A stretch of DNA of 64,000 nucleotides from the NCBI RefSeq assembly GCF_000878195.1, contig NZ_JXST01000023.1, positions 45,693 to 109,692 of the forward strand. The letters run 5' to 3'. Below are positions 46,027 to 55,570 of the stretch, piece after piece; within the stretch, counting starts at the first letter, position 1; every line of letters starts with the position of its first letter. A program made the translations under genes and the position numbers. The notes beneath the pieces are model-generated. The model did no database searches and was not told the DNA's origin. It saw only the letters and a list, made by a program, of their open reading frames with translations. Source of the DNA: Mycolicibacterium llatzerense (GTDB lineage: Bacteria > Actinomycetota > Actinomycetes > Mycobacteriales > Mycobacteriaceae).

Positions 46027-47640
46027 ATGACCGCAACACGTGACCACCTCGAACCGCCGATGAAGTGGAACGCCTGGGGTGACCCTGCTGCCGCCAAGCC
46101 ACTGTCCGACGGCATCCGCGGCCTGCTGACCGCGGCCCTCGGTATCGACGCCAACCCAGTCGACGAGCTCGAGGCCGAGCAGGTCACGTTGCGTCCCTCT
46201 GCCCTGCCCAACGCCGACCGCGTCGCGCTCGCGGCCATCGTCGGCGACGAGTTCTGCCGCACCAATGCTCACGACCGCCTGCTGCGCGCCGGCGGCAAGT
46301 CGACGCTGGACCTGCTGCGCCGCAAGGACACCGGCGAGCAGGACGCACCCGACGCGATCCTGTTGCCGGGCAACGAAGAACAGATCGCGGCCATCCTCGG
46401 CTACTGCACCGAGCACCGCATCGCGGTCGTCCCGTTCGGCGGCGGCACCAGCGTGGTCGGCGGAGTCGACCCGATCCGCGACGGCTTCAACGCCGTCGTC
46501 TCGCTCGATCTACGCCGCCTGGACCGGCTGGTCGCCATCGACAAGGAGACCGGCGAAGCCGAGCTCGAAGCCGGTGTCACCGGCCCGCAAGCCGAGGAAC
46601 TCCTTGGCGCGGAAGGCTTTTCCCTCGGCCACTTCCCGCAGAGCTTCGAATTCGCCACCATCGGCGGGTTTGCTGCGACGCGGTCGTCGGGGCAGAACTC
46701 CGCGGGCTACAGCCGGTTCGACGACATGGTGCGCGGCCTGACGGTCGTCACCCCGGCCGGCGTCCTCGACCTGGGCCGGGCGCCCGCATCGGCGGCCGGT
46801 CCCGACTTGCGCCAGCTGATCGTCGGCTCGGAGGGCACCTTCGGCGTCATCACCCGCGTGCGGGTGCGCGTGCATCCGGTGCCCGAGACGACCCGCTACG
46901 AAGCATGGTCCTTCCCCGACTTCGCCACCGGCGCAGCGGCATTGCGGGCGGTCGTCCAGACCGGCACCGGCCCGACCGTCATCCGACTGTCCGACGAGGT
47001 CGAGACCGGCATCAACCTGGCGACCACCGAGAGCATCGGCGAGCAGACCATCACCGGCGGCTGCCTGGCCATCACGCTGTTCGAAGGCACTGCCGCACAC
47101 GCCGAAAGCCGCCACGACGAAACCCGGGCGCTGCTGGCCGCCCAGGGCGGCACCTCGCTCGGCGAGGCCCCGGCCCGCGCCTGGCAGCACGGCCGGTTCG
47201 GCGCCCCGTACCTGCGCGACTCGCTCTTGAGCGCCGGCGCGCTGTGCGAGACCCTGGAGACCGCGACGACGTGGTCCAACGTGCCCGCGCTCAAGGCGGC
47301 CGTCACCGAGGCGCTGACCACCTCGCTTCAGGAAAGCGGCACACCGGCTTTGGTGATGTGCCACATCTCGCACGTCTACCCCACCGGCGCCTCGCTGTAC
47401 TTCACCGTCGTCGCCGGCCAGCGCGGCAACCCCATCGAACAGTGGCGCGCGGCGAAAACCGCTGCGTCCGAGGCGATGGTGCGCTGCGGCGCCACCATCA
47501 CCCACCACCACGCGGTCGGCGCCGACCACAAACCGTGGATGACGGCGGAGGTCGGCGAGCTCGGTGTCGAGGTGCTGCGCGCGGTCAAGAACGTGCTCGA
47601 TCCCGGCGGAATCCTCAACCCTGGCAAGCTGATCCCGTGA
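46027..47640 (+). CDS. FAD-linked oxidase, alkyldihydroxyacetone-phosphate synthase-like (Rv2251-type)
   Basis: A 537-residue VAO/PCMH flavoprotein. The FAD pocket VVPFGGGTSVVGGVDP is followed by TIGGFAATRSSGQNSAGYSR, LIVGSEGTFGVITRVRVRV and the C-terminal THHHAVGADHKPWM signature of AGPS-like proteins, ending NVLDPGGILNPGKLIP. Eukaryotic AGPS makes ether lipids; bacterial relatives may oxidise D-lactate, glycolate or related acids. It is co-translated with the next gene (GTGA overlap) and shares a gap with the TetR gene. Confidence 0.88.
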   Translation: MTATRDHLEPPMKWNAWGDPAAAKPLSDGIRGLLTAALGIDANPVDELEAEQVTLRPSALPNADRVALAAIVGDEFCRTNAHDRLLRAGGKSTLDLLRRKDTGEQDAPDAILLPGNEEQIAAILGYCTEHRIAVVPFGGGTSVVGGVDPIRDGFNAVVSLDLRRLDRLVAIDKETGEAELEAGVTGPQAEELLGAEGFSLGHFPQSFEFATIGGFAATRSSGQNSAGYSRFDDMVRGLTVVTPAGVLDLGRAPASAAGPDLRQLIVGSEGTFGVITRVRVRVHPVPETTRYEAWSFPDFATGAAALRAVVQTGTGPTVIRLSDEVETGINLATTESIGEQTITGGCLAITLFEGTAAHAESRHDETRALLAAQGGTSLGEAPARAWQHGRFGAPYLRDSLLSAGALCETLETATTWSNVPALKAAVTEALTTSLQESGTPALVMCHISHVYPTGASLYFTVVAGQRGNPIEQWRAAKTAASEAMVRCGATITHHHAVGADHKPWMTAEVGELGVEVLRAVKNVLDPGGILNPGKLIP

Positions 47641-48524
47641 GGATCACGCTCCTGACCAACCCGGCGTCCGGCCAGGGTCGGGGCTCCGCGGCAGCGCAGC
47701 GTGCCGTTGCGCGACTGCAACGCCGCGGCGTCGACGTGGTCGAGTTGATCGGATCCGATGCCGCCCACGCCCGCCAACTGCTCGACGAAGCACTGGACCA
47801 TGGCACCGACGCGGTGGTGGTGGCCGGCGGCGACGGCATCATTTCGCTTGCGCTGCAAGCACTTGCACAGGGCGACGTGCCGCTGGGGATCATTCCCGCC
47901 GGCACCGGCAATGATCATGCTCGCGAATTCGGGATTCCGCGGGACGACCCCGAAGCCGCCGCCGACATCGTCGCGACGGGCAAGACCCGGACCATCGACC
48001 TCGGCCGGATCGAGGGATCGGACGGCACGCTGCGGTGGTTCGGCACGGTGATGTCGGCGGGATTCGACTCGCTGGTCACCGACCGAGCCAACCGGATGAC
48101 ATGGCCGCGCGGCCGGATGCGCTACAACGCGGCGATGCTGGTCGAACTGTCGCAGTTGCGGCTGCTGACGTGCCGGGTGAGCTTCGACGGCGGCCCGGAG
48201 ACCGAAATGCCGATGACACTGGCGACATTCGGCAATGGCCGTAGCTACGGCGGCGGCATGCTGATCTGCCCGGGCGCCGACCTGAACGACGGCCTGCTCG
48301 ACGTCACCATGGCGGCTTCGGCTTCACGGACCAAGTTGATCCGGTTGTTCCCGACGGTGTTCAAGGGCACGCACGTGCACCTCGACGAGGTGACCACGCG
48401 GCGCGCACGCACGGTAACCGTCGACGTGCCCGGGATAAACGCCTATGCCGACGGCGAATTCGTCTGCCCGCTGCCGGTGACAGTGTCCGCGGTACCGGAC
48501 GCGTTGCGGGTCCTGGTGCCGTAA
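47637..48524 (+). CDS. Diacylglycerol/lipid kinase (Rv2252-type)
   Basis: A 295-residue protein from GTG 47637. It has the DAGK catalytic motifs TNPASGQGRG (P loop), VVAGGDGIISLALQAL with GGDG, IPAGTGNDHAREFGIP, and the PGADLNDGLLDV end segment. M. tuberculosis Rv2252 is a diacylglycerol kinase whose absence alters PIM lipids. It overlaps the FAD oxidase gene by 4 bases, and glpD is divergent, so glycerophospholipid turnover is the common theme. Confidence 0.92.
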   Translation: MRITLLTNPASGQGRGSAAAQRAVARLQRRGVDVVELIGSDAAHARQLLDEALDHGTDAVVVAGGDGIISLALQALAQGDVPLGIIPAGTGNDHAREFGIPRDDPEAAADIVATGKTRTIDLGRIEGSDGTLRWFGTVMSAGFDSLVTDRANRMTWPRGRMRYNAAMLVELSQLRLLTCRVSFDGGPETEMPMTLATFGNGRSYGGGMLICPGADLNDGLLDVTMAASASRTKLIRLFPTVFKGTHVHLDEVTTRRARTVTVDVPGINAYADGEFVCPLPVTVSAVPDALRVLVP

Positions 48525-48532
48525 CCCGACTT

Positions 48533-49171
48533 TCAGTCCCGCGTAGCCGCAAGGAGCGCAAGCAGATTCATCAACCGGGTGATGGCACCGGTGACCGGTC
48601 GCGCCGGCAGCGTCGGATCGACCGCACGCTGAATCCCCAGCCCGATGCCGGCGCTGAGGAACAGGTTGCCGATGTCGTCGAAGCTGTCCATCACGCCAAC
48701 AGCGACCAGCTGCTCTTCATTGAGCCCCAAGTCGACCGCCAGAGAACGCAATACGTCGACGACCATCTGGGCCGCTTCGTTGCGTAGCGCCGTGACCATC
48801 TGTCCCAGCTCGGGATCGTTGCGCGACAGCACCACGAATTCGAGTTCGAGCATCGTCCAGCCCACGTCGCCGGCGGTGCGTTCCAGCCAGGCGTTCACTG
48901 CTTCGACGCGGCTCGGGATGTCGGCATCGGACATCGCCAGCTGGGACATCTCGGAGAACTTCTCGCGATGGATGGCCTCGAGCACTTCCCTGCACAAGAT
49001 GGGCTTGCTGCCGAAATTCGAGTACACCGCGCCCTTGCTGTAGCCCGCGTCGTCGGCGATGTCGTCGAGGCTGGTGGACGCATAGCCGTGCTTGAGGAAC
49101 CGGGCCTTCGCCGCGTCGAGCAGCTCGGCGCGCGTCTGTTCCTGACGCTGCACCCTGGTCAATCGCGGCAT
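48533..49171 (-). CDS. TetR family regulator
   Basis: A 212-residue TetR regulator, ATG 49171. N-terminal HTH of about residues 12-60 (LLDAAKARFLKHGYASTSLDDIADDAGYSKGA in two pieces, then VYSNFGSKPILCREVL). Divergent to the SDR-patatin-BVMO operon across a 115-base gap containing four GATACC-type half-sites. Probable repressor of that operon. It ends 8 bases from the lipid kinase stop, convergent. Confidence 0.88.
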   Translation of the reverse strand: MPRLTRVQRQEQTRAELLDAAKARFLKHGYASTSLDDIADDAGYSKGAVYSNFGSKPILCREVLEAIHREKFSEMSQLAMSDADIPSRVEAVNAWLERTAGDVGWTMLELEFVVLSRNDPELGQMVTALRNEAAQMVVDVLRSLAVDLGLNEEQLVAVGVMDSFDDIGNLFLSAGIGLGIQRAVDPTLPARPVTGAITRLMNLLALLAATRD

Positions 49172-49176
49172 GCGTT

Positions 49177-49244
49177 GATACTACTGGTTTGCGATACCGG
49201 GAGTACTAGCTTTACTCTGAGAATTCGGATACCGTGGGTATTCC
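49177..49244. promoter_or_regulatory. Cluster of GATACC half-sites between TetR and SDR genes
   Basis: GATAC occurs at 49177, GATACC at 49193 and 49228, and the inverted form GGTATTCC at 49237-49244; the last two form a near-palindrome GGATACC-gtg-GGTATTCC. The set lies in the divergent gap where an operator of the TetR protein would be expected. Confidence 0.5.
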
Positions 49245-49286
49245 ATTGGGTCGGCAAGGCCCCTACCAGCAGATTCGAGGCTATCG

Positions 49287-50183
49287 ATGCAGCTAGCGCG
49301 ACGTTCACTCGCACTCGGCGGTGCCACTGTCGTCATCACCGGAGGCGCCAGAGGCATCGGCGCCAAGACCGCCGAGCTCTTCTCGCAGCACGGCGCCAAC
49401 GTGTGGATCGGCGACGTCGACGCCGATATCGCCGAGCAGACAGCCCGCACCATCCCCCGCTGTCGCAGCGCCCGCCTCGATGTCACCCGGCGCGACTCCT
49501 GGGACCAGTTCGTCGGGCAGGTGCTCAAAGAGTCCGGCCGCATCGACGTCCTGGTGAACAACGCCGGCGTCATGCCGCTGGGCGCCTTCGAGTCCGAGGC
49601 CGAGTCGACGACCGACCTGATTCTCGACGTCAACGTCCGGGGTGTGCTGAACGGTATGCGCGCAGTGGTCCCGTTGATGATCACCCGCGGCAGTGGCCAC
49701 GTCGTCAACGTCGCCTCGATGGCCGGCATGATCCCCATCCCGGGCATGGTCACCTACAACGCCAGCAAGTTCGCCGCGGTCGGCGCGTCACTGGCGGCGC
49801 GCAGCGAGTACGCCGGTACCGGCGTCACCGTGTGCGCGGTACTGCCCTCCGCGGTGCGCACCGAACTCTCATCGGGCGTCCAGCTCGGCGCCGGCATGCC
49901 GACAGTCGACCCCGAGGATGTGGCGCAGGCGGTCCTGAAGACGTTGCGCACCAAAGCCGCCCGCACGTCGGTGCCCGAGTGGGTGGCACCCGGCTGGGCG
50001 TTGGTCGACGCACTGGTCCCGGAGTTCGTCCAACGCGCGGCGCGCTCCCTCATGGACGACCGACGGGCCTTGACCGCAATGGATCCCGTCGGCCGGTCGG
50101 CCTACCTGGACCGGATCGAGCGGCAGTCGAAAGAGCATGCCTCCGAGACGGATTCAGCATCGGATTCGGAAGCCCACGCGTGA
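49287..50183 (+). CDS. SDR family oxidoreductase
   Basis: A 298-residue SDR. Motifs: VVITGGARGIGAKTAELF, NNAGVMPLGAF, VASMAGMIPIPG and catalytic YNASKFA. A C-terminal extension of about 40 residues (SLMDDRRALTAMDPVGR) resembles acyl-CoA-linked or wax-related SDRs of actinobacteria. Stop overlaps the patatin GTG by 4 bases. Likely acts on a lipid-derived alcohol or ketone feeding the monooxygenase. Confidence 0.88.
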   Translation: MQLARRSLALGGATVVITGGARGIGAKTAELFSQHGANVWIGDVDADIAEQTARTIPRCRSARLDVTRRDSWDQFVGQVLKESGRIDVLVNNAGVMPLGAFESEAESTTDLILDVNVRGVLNGMRAVVPLMITRGSGHVVNVASMAGMIPIPGMVTYNASKFAAVGASLAARSEYAGTGVTVCAVLPSAVRTELSSGVQLGAGMPTVDPEDVAQAVLKTLRTKAARTSVPEWVAPGWALVDALVPEFVQRAARSLMDDRRALTAMDPVGRSAYLDRIERQSKEHASETDSASDSEAHA

Positions 50184-51094
50184 AACGGGCACTCGTCATC
50201 GGCTGCGGTGGAACCATCGGCGGCGCGTGGATTGTCGCGGCACTGCACGCGCTGCAGGAGCAGACGGGCTGGGATCCCCGCGATGCCTCCGTATTGCAAG
50301 GCACGTCGGCGGGTGCCGAGATCGTCACGATGCTCGGCGGCGGAGCATCCGTCGACGACCTGGTGGCGATGCACCGAGGTACCAGCACCGACGAACGCCT
50401 GAGTCGGCACATCGACGCCACGCCGCCGAGCCTGCCTCCCCTGCCGGCACTTCGCCTGCTGAACCCGGCGCTGTTGCGCAGCCAATCGGGCCTGGCCGCG
50501 GTGACCGGTATCGCTCCCACCGGGCGCGGCGACTCAACATGGCTGCAGCGCTTGGCAGCTGGATTCGCCAATGCCTCCGGTTGGGTGGATCACCCGGGGG
50601 CCCGCATGGTGGCCTTCGACTACCAGCGCGGCGAGCGGGTGGCGTTCGGCGCGCCCGGCGCACCGAAAGCAACTGCCGGCGAAGCACTCCGGGCGTCCTG
50701 GGGAGTTCCCGGCTGGATGCCCCCGGTCAGCATCGGCGACCGCAGGTTCGTCGACGGCGGCGCTGCGTCCACCGCGTCGGTCGACCTCATCAGCCATGAG
50801 GAAGCCGACCTGATCTACGTCATCACCCCGATGGCCTCCGAAAGCGGCGTTCGGGCACCGGGATTCGGCGGCATCCTCGAACATCGATTGCTGCGCCGCC
50901 CGATGTCCACGGTGCTGGACGCCGAGATCGCCGCCGCGCGCGCCCGTGGCATCGAGGTCGTCCTGATCCAGCCCGACGCCACTGATCTGGCCGGCCTGGG
51001 TGCCAACTTCATGCTGCGCAGCCGGCGGCGCGCAGCCTTCGAGTCCGCCATGACCACCGCACCGAACACGGTGCGTCGAGCCTGGGAGTCCTGA
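50180..51094 (+). CDS. Patatin-like phospholipase
   Basis: A 304-residue protein from GTG 50180. It begins ALVIGCGGTIGGAW (oxyanion Gly-rich loop), then carries the GTSAG nucleophile Ser in LQGTSAGAEIVTML and the catalytic Asp in VDGGAAST, giving a Ser-Asp dyad. Patatins hydrolyse acyl esters of lipids. Sandwiched between SDR and monooxygenase and overlapping both, it may release esters made by Baeyer-Villiger oxidation. Confidence 0.86.
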   Translation: MKRALVIGCGGTIGGAWIVAALHALQEQTGWDPRDASVLQGTSAGAEIVTMLGGGASVDDLVAMHRGTSTDERLSRHIDATPPSLPPLPALRLLNPALLRSQSGLAAVTGIAPTGRGDSTWLQRLAAGFANASGWVDHPGARMVAFDYQRGERVAFGAPGAPKATAGEALRASWGVPGWMPPVSIGDRRFVDGGAASTASVDLISHEEADLIYVITPMASESGVRAPGFGGILEHRLLRRPMSTVLDAEIAAARARGIEVVLIQPDATDLAGLGANFMLRSRRRAAFESAMTTAPNTVRRAWES

Positions 51095-52551
51095 TGAGCA
51101 AACGTGATCCGCGCATCGTCATCATCGGCGCCGGCGTAGCCGGGATCGCCTCCGCGTACACCTTCCAGCAAGCCGGGTTCACCAACTTCACCATCCTGGA
51201 GAAGGGTTCCGACGTCGGCGGGGTCTGGCACTGGAACCGCTACCCCGGACTGACGTGTGATGTGCCGTCGCACATCTACCAGTTCGCCTTCGCCCCCAAA
51301 CCCGACTGGAGCCACGTCTGGGCCGGCGGCGAGGAGATTCAGGAGTATCACCGGGACGTCGTGACGCGGTTCGGCCTCGACGAGCACCTGCGGCTCAACA
51401 CCGAAGTCACGGCCTTGCACTACGACCAGGACGAGCACACCTGGACCGTCACCACCGAGAACGAAACGCTCACAGCCGATTTCGTCATCTGCGCCACCGG
51501 CGTGCTGCACCACCCCTTCACCCCGGACATCCCCGGCATGGACACCTTCGAGGGCGCTGTTGTGCACACCGCGCGGTGGGACCCCGAACTGGAGACCGCC
51601 GGTAAGCGCATCGCCGTGATCGGCACCGGATCGACCGGAGTGCAGGTGGTTTCGGCACTGCAGCCGAAGGCCGGCAAGCTGCTGCACTTCGCCCGGTCGC
51701 CGCAGTGGATGCTGTGGGCACCGATGAAACTGCCTCAGCTGGGTGTCGTCACCGCACTGCTGCGCGCCATGCCTCAGCTGTATCAGGCTGTTGCCGAACG
51801 CATTCCGCTCTGGGGATCCAGCGTTCTCGTCGACATCGTGACCAAACCGACCTGGCGGCGCAAGCTGGTACAGCAGTACGCCCGCCTCAGCCTGCGGGCC
51901 CAGATCCGCGATCCGAAGCTGCGTGCCAAACTCACCCCCGACTACCAGCCGCTGTGCAAGCGCCAGGTGCTGTCGGGCACGTACTACCAGGCGATCACCG
52001 CCCCCAACGCCCAATTGGTCACCGATCGCATCGCCGAATTCACCCCCACCGGCATTCGCACCACCGACGGCGAACACCACCGGATCGATATCGCCGTGCT
52101 GGCCACCGGTTTTCAGGCACACAACTACATGCGCCCGATGCAGGTGGTGGGCCGTGACGGTCTCACCCTGGACGACGCCTGGGTGAAAGGCCCTCGCGCC
52201 TACCGGATGACCGCCATCCCGGGCTTCCCGAATCTGTTCACCGTGCTCGGCCCGAACTCGCCGACGGGGTCCATCTCACTGCAGTACACCGCCGAACTGA
52301 CGGCGCGCTACATCGTGAAGTGGCTCAAGCGTTTCGAGCGCGGCGAGATCAACGAGGTCGAGGTGACCGACGAGGCCACCGACGAATTCAACGCCGCGGC
52401 AGTCGAAGCCATGGAGCCGACGGTGTGGAACACCGGCTGCAATTCCTGGTACTTCAGCGAGGGCGGCACCATCGACCTGTGGCCGTTCGACCGCGGGACG
52501 CTGACCCAGATGCTGACCGAGCCGCAGCCGGAGCACTATCGCGTGAGCTAG
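51094..52551 (+). CDS. Flavin-containing monooxygenase, Baeyer-Villiger type
   Basis: A 485-residue flavoprotein. FAD site: IIGAGVAGIASAYTF; NADPH site: VIGTGSTGVQVV; between them the BVMO fingerprint FEGAVVHTARWD (F-x-G-x-x-x-H-x-x-x-W). These insert oxygen into ketones to give esters. ATG 51094 overlaps the patatin stop by one base (TGATG). With the SDR (alcohol to ketone) and patatin (ester cleavage), the three form a plausible pathway. Stop codon shares CTAG with the convergent DUF3145 gene. Confidence 0.9.
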   Translation: MSKRDPRIVIIGAGVAGIASAYTFQQAGFTNFTILEKGSDVGGVWHWNRYPGLTCDVPSHIYQFAFAPKPDWSHVWAGGEEIQEYHRDVVTRFGLDEHLRLNTEVTALHYDQDEHTWTVTTENETLTADFVICATGVLHHPFTPDIPGMDTFEGAVVHTARWDPELETAGKRIAVIGTGSTGVQVVSALQPKAGKLLHFARSPQWMLWAPMKLPQLGVVTALLRAMPQLYQAVAERIPLWGSSVLVDIVTKPTWRRKLVQQYARLSLRAQIRDPKLRAKLTPDYQPLCKRQVLSGTYYQAITAPNAQLVTDRIAEFTPTGIRTTDGEHHRIDIAVLATGFQAHNYMRPMQVVGRDGLTLDDAWVKGPRAYRMTAIPGFPNLFTVLGPNSPTGSISLQYTAELTARYIVKWLKRFERGEINEVEVTDEATDEFNAAAVEAMEPTVWNTGCNSWYFSEGGTIDLWPFDRGTLTQMLTEPQPEHYRVS

Positions 52552-53063
52552 CCGACGCCGCGGTTCAGCCAGCTGACTTCGCCGACCTCGGCGCCGCCGC
52601 CGCGGTAAGGCTCCAGGGCCTCGTCCCAGGCGGTGCCGAGCACGGTGTCGAGTTCGGCGGCGAGCGTGTCGGCGCCCGACGACATGAGCGTGCGCAGGCG
52701 CTGCTCGCCGACCATGGTGTCACCGTTGGCGCTCATGGAACCGCTCCACAGGCCCAGGGTCGGGGTGTGGCACCAGCGATGTCCATCGACGCCTGCGCTC
52801 GGGTCCTCGGTCACCTCGAAGCGCAGCACTGTCCACGAGCGCAGGGCGCTGGCGAGCTGGGCTCCGGTGCCGACGGGCCCCATCCAGTTGGTGATGGCGC
52901 GCAGTTGACCGGGCATGGCGGGTTGGGGCGTCCATTTCAGGTTCGCCCGCGCCGACAGGGTCGACGACAGCGCCCACTCAACGTGCGGGCATACCGCCGC
53001 GGGAGAGGCGTGGATGTACACCACGCCAGTCGTCGCGTCGGCGAGTTGGTTCGACGCACGCAT
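52548..53063 (-). CDS. DUF3145 family protein
   Basis: A 171-residue actinobacterial protein. ATG 53063 is preferred over 53066 because AAGGAG lies 6 bases upstream. Seen: GVVYIHASPAAVCPHVEWAL and WTPQPAMPGQLRAITNWMG, then LRFEVTEDPSAGVDGHRW and GTAWDEALEPYRGG. The conservation suggests a core function that is not known. Its stop shares CTAG with the monooxygenase stop at 52548-52551. Confidence 0.8.
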   Translation of the reverse strand: MRASNQLADATTGVVYIHASPAAVCPHVEWALSSTLSARANLKWTPQPAMPGQLRAITNWMGPVGTGAQLASALRSWTVLRFEVTEDPSAGVDGHRWCHTPTLGLWSGSMSANGDTMVGEQRLRTLMSSGADTLAAELDTVLGTAWDEALEPYRGGGAEVGEVSWLNRGVG

Positions 53064-53268
53064 CATCTGCTCCTTCAGCTACACGAGGGACGTCTTCCCC
53101 AACGACCTGGTGTTGCCGAAATGTTGCAGTTGTTTAGTGCGTGTCTATTGTGCCGTGTGAGACCCCTGTTGCGCTAGTCTGTCGCGCAATCTCTCAGCGC
53201 GGCCTCAGGAATCAGACGCCCAGTGTCGACTTGTGGTCGGAGAATCGGGCGGGCCTCAACACAAGCCA

Positions 53269-53303
53269 ACACTCGAGCGGAGTGTCAGGCTCCCATCTAT
53301 CTT
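53269..53303 (+). promoter_or_regulatory. Inverted repeat and -10 upstream of the purine permease
   Basis: ACACTC, 5 bases, GAGTGT is a perfect inverted repeat at 53269-53285, followed by TATCTT at 53298-53303, 6 bases before GTG 53310. With no ribosome binding site, a leaderless transcript starting at the GTG is likely; the repeat lies about where a -35 box would sit and may be an operator. Confidence 0.5.
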
Positions 53304-53309
53304 CTAACC

Positions 53310-54728
53310 GTGACTGCCCTGGACCGGTTCTTCGAGATCTCCGCACGCGGCTCGACCGTCGCTGCTGAACTGCGCGGCGGCGCGGTGACCTTCATCGCGA
53401 TGGCGTACATCATCGTGCTGAACCCCATCATCCTGTCGAGCACGGCAGATATCGCCGGGCACAAGCTCGCGTTCGGCCAGGTCTCCGCGGTGACGTCGCT
53501 CGCGGCCGGCGCCATGACGATCCTGTTCGGCGTCGTCGCCCGCCTCCCCTTCGCGTTCGCCGCCGGGCTGGGCATCAACTCGTTCCTGGCCAGCTCCGTG
53601 GTGGGCGTCCTGACCTGGCCGGAAGCCATGGGGCTGGTGGTGATCGAAGGCCTCATCATCGTCGCGATGGCGGTCACGGGCCTGCGGCGCATGATCTTCG
53701 ACGCGGTGCCCATGCCGCTGAAACTGGCCATCACCGCAGGCATCGGGCTGTTCATCATGTTCATCGGACTGGTCAACGCCGGTTTCGTCGCGTCGACGGG
53801 CCATCCGTCGCCGCCGCTGGGACTGGGCGCCGGCGGCACCGGATCGGTCCGCGCGATCCCCACCCTCGTCTTCGTGTTCACCCTGCTGACCTCAGGTGTC
53901 CTGGTGGCGCGCAAGGTGCGCGGCGGCATCCTGATCGGCCTGATCTCGGGTACCGCACTGGCCGCCGTCATCGAGGCGATCTGGCACCTTGGCTCGGCCA
54001 CCGAAAAGCCCGGCGGCTGGAGCCTGTCGGTGCCGACGCTGTCCGGTTCCCCGTTCGCGGTGCCCAACCTGTCGCTGATCGGTCACGTGGACTTCGGCAG
54101 CTTCGGCCGGATCGGCGCGATCGCCGCACTCATGCTGGTGTTCACGCTGCTGTTCACCAACTTCTTCGACGCCATGGGCACCATGACGGGCCTGTCGCGG
54201 CAGGCCGGTCTGGCCGATGAACACGGCAACTTCCCGCGCCTGCAGTCGGCACTGGTGATCGAGGGCACCGGTGCGGTCGTCGGCGGCGCGGTGTCGGCGT
54301 CGTCCAACACGGTGTTCGTCGAATCCGGCACCGGCATCGGCGAAGGCGCCCGCACCGGCCTGGCCAGCCTGGTGACCGGCGGATTGTTCTTGGCCGCAAT
54401 GTTCTTGACCCCGCTGACGGAGATCGTGCCCACCGAGGTCGCGGCCGCCGCGCTGGTGATCGTCGGCACCCTGATGGTCTCGGTGCTGCGCGAGATCGAC
54501 TTCTCCGACTTCTCGGTGGCGCTGCCGGTGGTGCTGACCGTGGCCGTGATGCCGCTGTCCTACTCGATCGCCAACGGCATCGGCGTCGGCTTCATCGCCT
54601 GGGCCGTGCTGCGCGCGGCGTCGGGCCGCATCAAGGAGATCAGCCCGCTGCTGTGGATCGTCGCCGCCGGGTTCCTGCTGTTCTTCGCGCGCGGCTGGAT
54701 CGACAGCATGATCGGCGTCGTCCGCTAA
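53310..54728 (+). CDS. NCS2-family permease, AzgA-type hypoxanthine/guanine transporter
   Basis: A 472-residue membrane protein from GTG 53310. It has MAYIIVLNPIIL near residue 30, FAAGLGINSFLASSVVG, GLFIMFIGLVNAGF, TNFFDAMGTMTGLSRQAG and SSNTVFVESGTGIGEGARTG, the markers of AzgA-type purine-proton symporters with about 12-14 helices. Divergent from DUF3145 across a 246-base gap. Likely imports hypoxanthine, guanine or adenine. Confidence 0.9.
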   Translation: MTALDRFFEISARGSTVAAELRGGAVTFIAMAYIIVLNPIILSSTADIAGHKLAFGQVSAVTSLAAGAMTILFGVVARLPFAFAAGLGINSFLASSVVGVLTWPEAMGLVVIEGLIIVAMAVTGLRRMIFDAVPMPLKLAITAGIGLFIMFIGLVNAGFVASTGHPSPPLGLGAGGTGSVRAIPTLVFVFTLLTSGVLVARKVRGGILIGLISGTALAAVIEAIWHLGSATEKPGGWSLSVPTLSGSPFAVPNLSLIGHVDFGSFGRIGAIAALMLVFTLLFTNFFDAMGTMTGLSRQAGLADEHGNFPRLQSALVIEGTGAVVGGAVSASSNTVFVESGTGIGEGARTGLASLVTGGLFLAAMFLTPLTEIVPTEVAAAALVIVGTLMVSVLREIDFSDFSVALPVVLTVAVMPLSYSIANGIGVGFIAWAVLRAASGRIKEISPLLWIVAAGFLLFFARGWIDSMIGVVR

Positions 54729-54738
54729 GCGAACTCCC

Positions 54739-55560
54739 CTAGCCGGCGAACTCGCGCAGGACAGCGGCGGACACCTCGGGCCACACCGCGTGCGTCCAGT
54801 CCCCGAAATCGCGGTCGGTCAGCACGATCAGCGCCAGGTCTACTTCCGGATCGACCCAGAGGAACGTGCCGGACTGGCCGAAGTGGCCGAACGTCCTCGC
54901 CGAGTTGCCCGCGGCCGTCCAGTGCGGGCTCTTGCCGTCCCGGATCTCGAAGCCCAGACCCCAGTCGTTGGGCCGCTGCGATCCGAATCCCGGCAGCACC
55001 CCGTCCAGACCGGGGAACTGCACCGAGATCGCGTCGGCATGCATCGGTGCCGACACCAGAGCCGGACGCAGCAGGTCACCAGCGAACGCCGCGAGATCGG
55101 TCACGGTCGACCAGGCGCCGTAGCCCGCGGTGTCGGATCCGCCCGGCAGGTCGGAATCACTCATGCCTAGCGGCTCGAATACCGCTTCACGCAGGTACTG
55201 CCCGAATTCGATGCCCGACTCGTGTTGCAGCACGTGAGCCAGGACCGCGAACCCGGCGTTGGAGTAGATGCGCCGGGAGCCGGGCGTGGCAATGGCGTCG
55301 GGCGTCAGCATCGCCAGCCCCGAGGTGTGCGCGAGCAGGTGCCGCACCGTCGACCCCGGTGGGCCGGCCGGGGTGTCCAAGTCGACGACGCCCTCTTCGA
55401 CCGCGATCTGCGCGGCGCGGGCCACCAGCGGCTTGGTCACCGACGCAAGCCGGAACGCCCGGTCGACGGGTCCGTGCGCGGCGAGCACGCCCGCCGGCGA
55501 CACGACCGCGGCCGCGGCACTCGGTACCGGCCAGGAATCAAGTAGCTCGAGTGCGGTCAC
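54739..55560 (-). CDS. Serine hydrolase of the beta-lactamase family
   Basis: A 273-residue protein from GTG 55560. SxxK nucleophile in ASVTKPLVA, tyrosine motif YSN in RRIYSNAGF, and the HFGQSG triad in the C-terminal half define a class C-type beta-lactamase/esterase fold. No signal peptide is visible, suggesting cytosolic esterase or peptidase rather than a secreted lactamase. Convergent with the permease, 10 bases apart. Confidence 0.85.
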   Translation of the reverse strand: MTALELLDSWPVPSAAAAVVSPAGVLAAHGPVDRAFRLASVTKPLVARAAQIAVEEGVVDLDTPAGPPGSTVRHLLAHTSGLAMLTPDAIATPGSRRIYSNAGFAVLAHVLQHESGIEFGQYLREAVFEPLGMSDSDLPGGSDTAGYGAWSTVTDLAAFAGDLLRPALVSAPMHADAISVQFPGLDGVLPGFGSQRPNDWGLGFEIRDGKSPHWTAAGNSARTFGHFGQSGTFLWVDPEVDLALIVLTDRDFGDWTHAVWPEVSAAVLREFAG

Positions 55561-55570
55561 ATCACGACCC

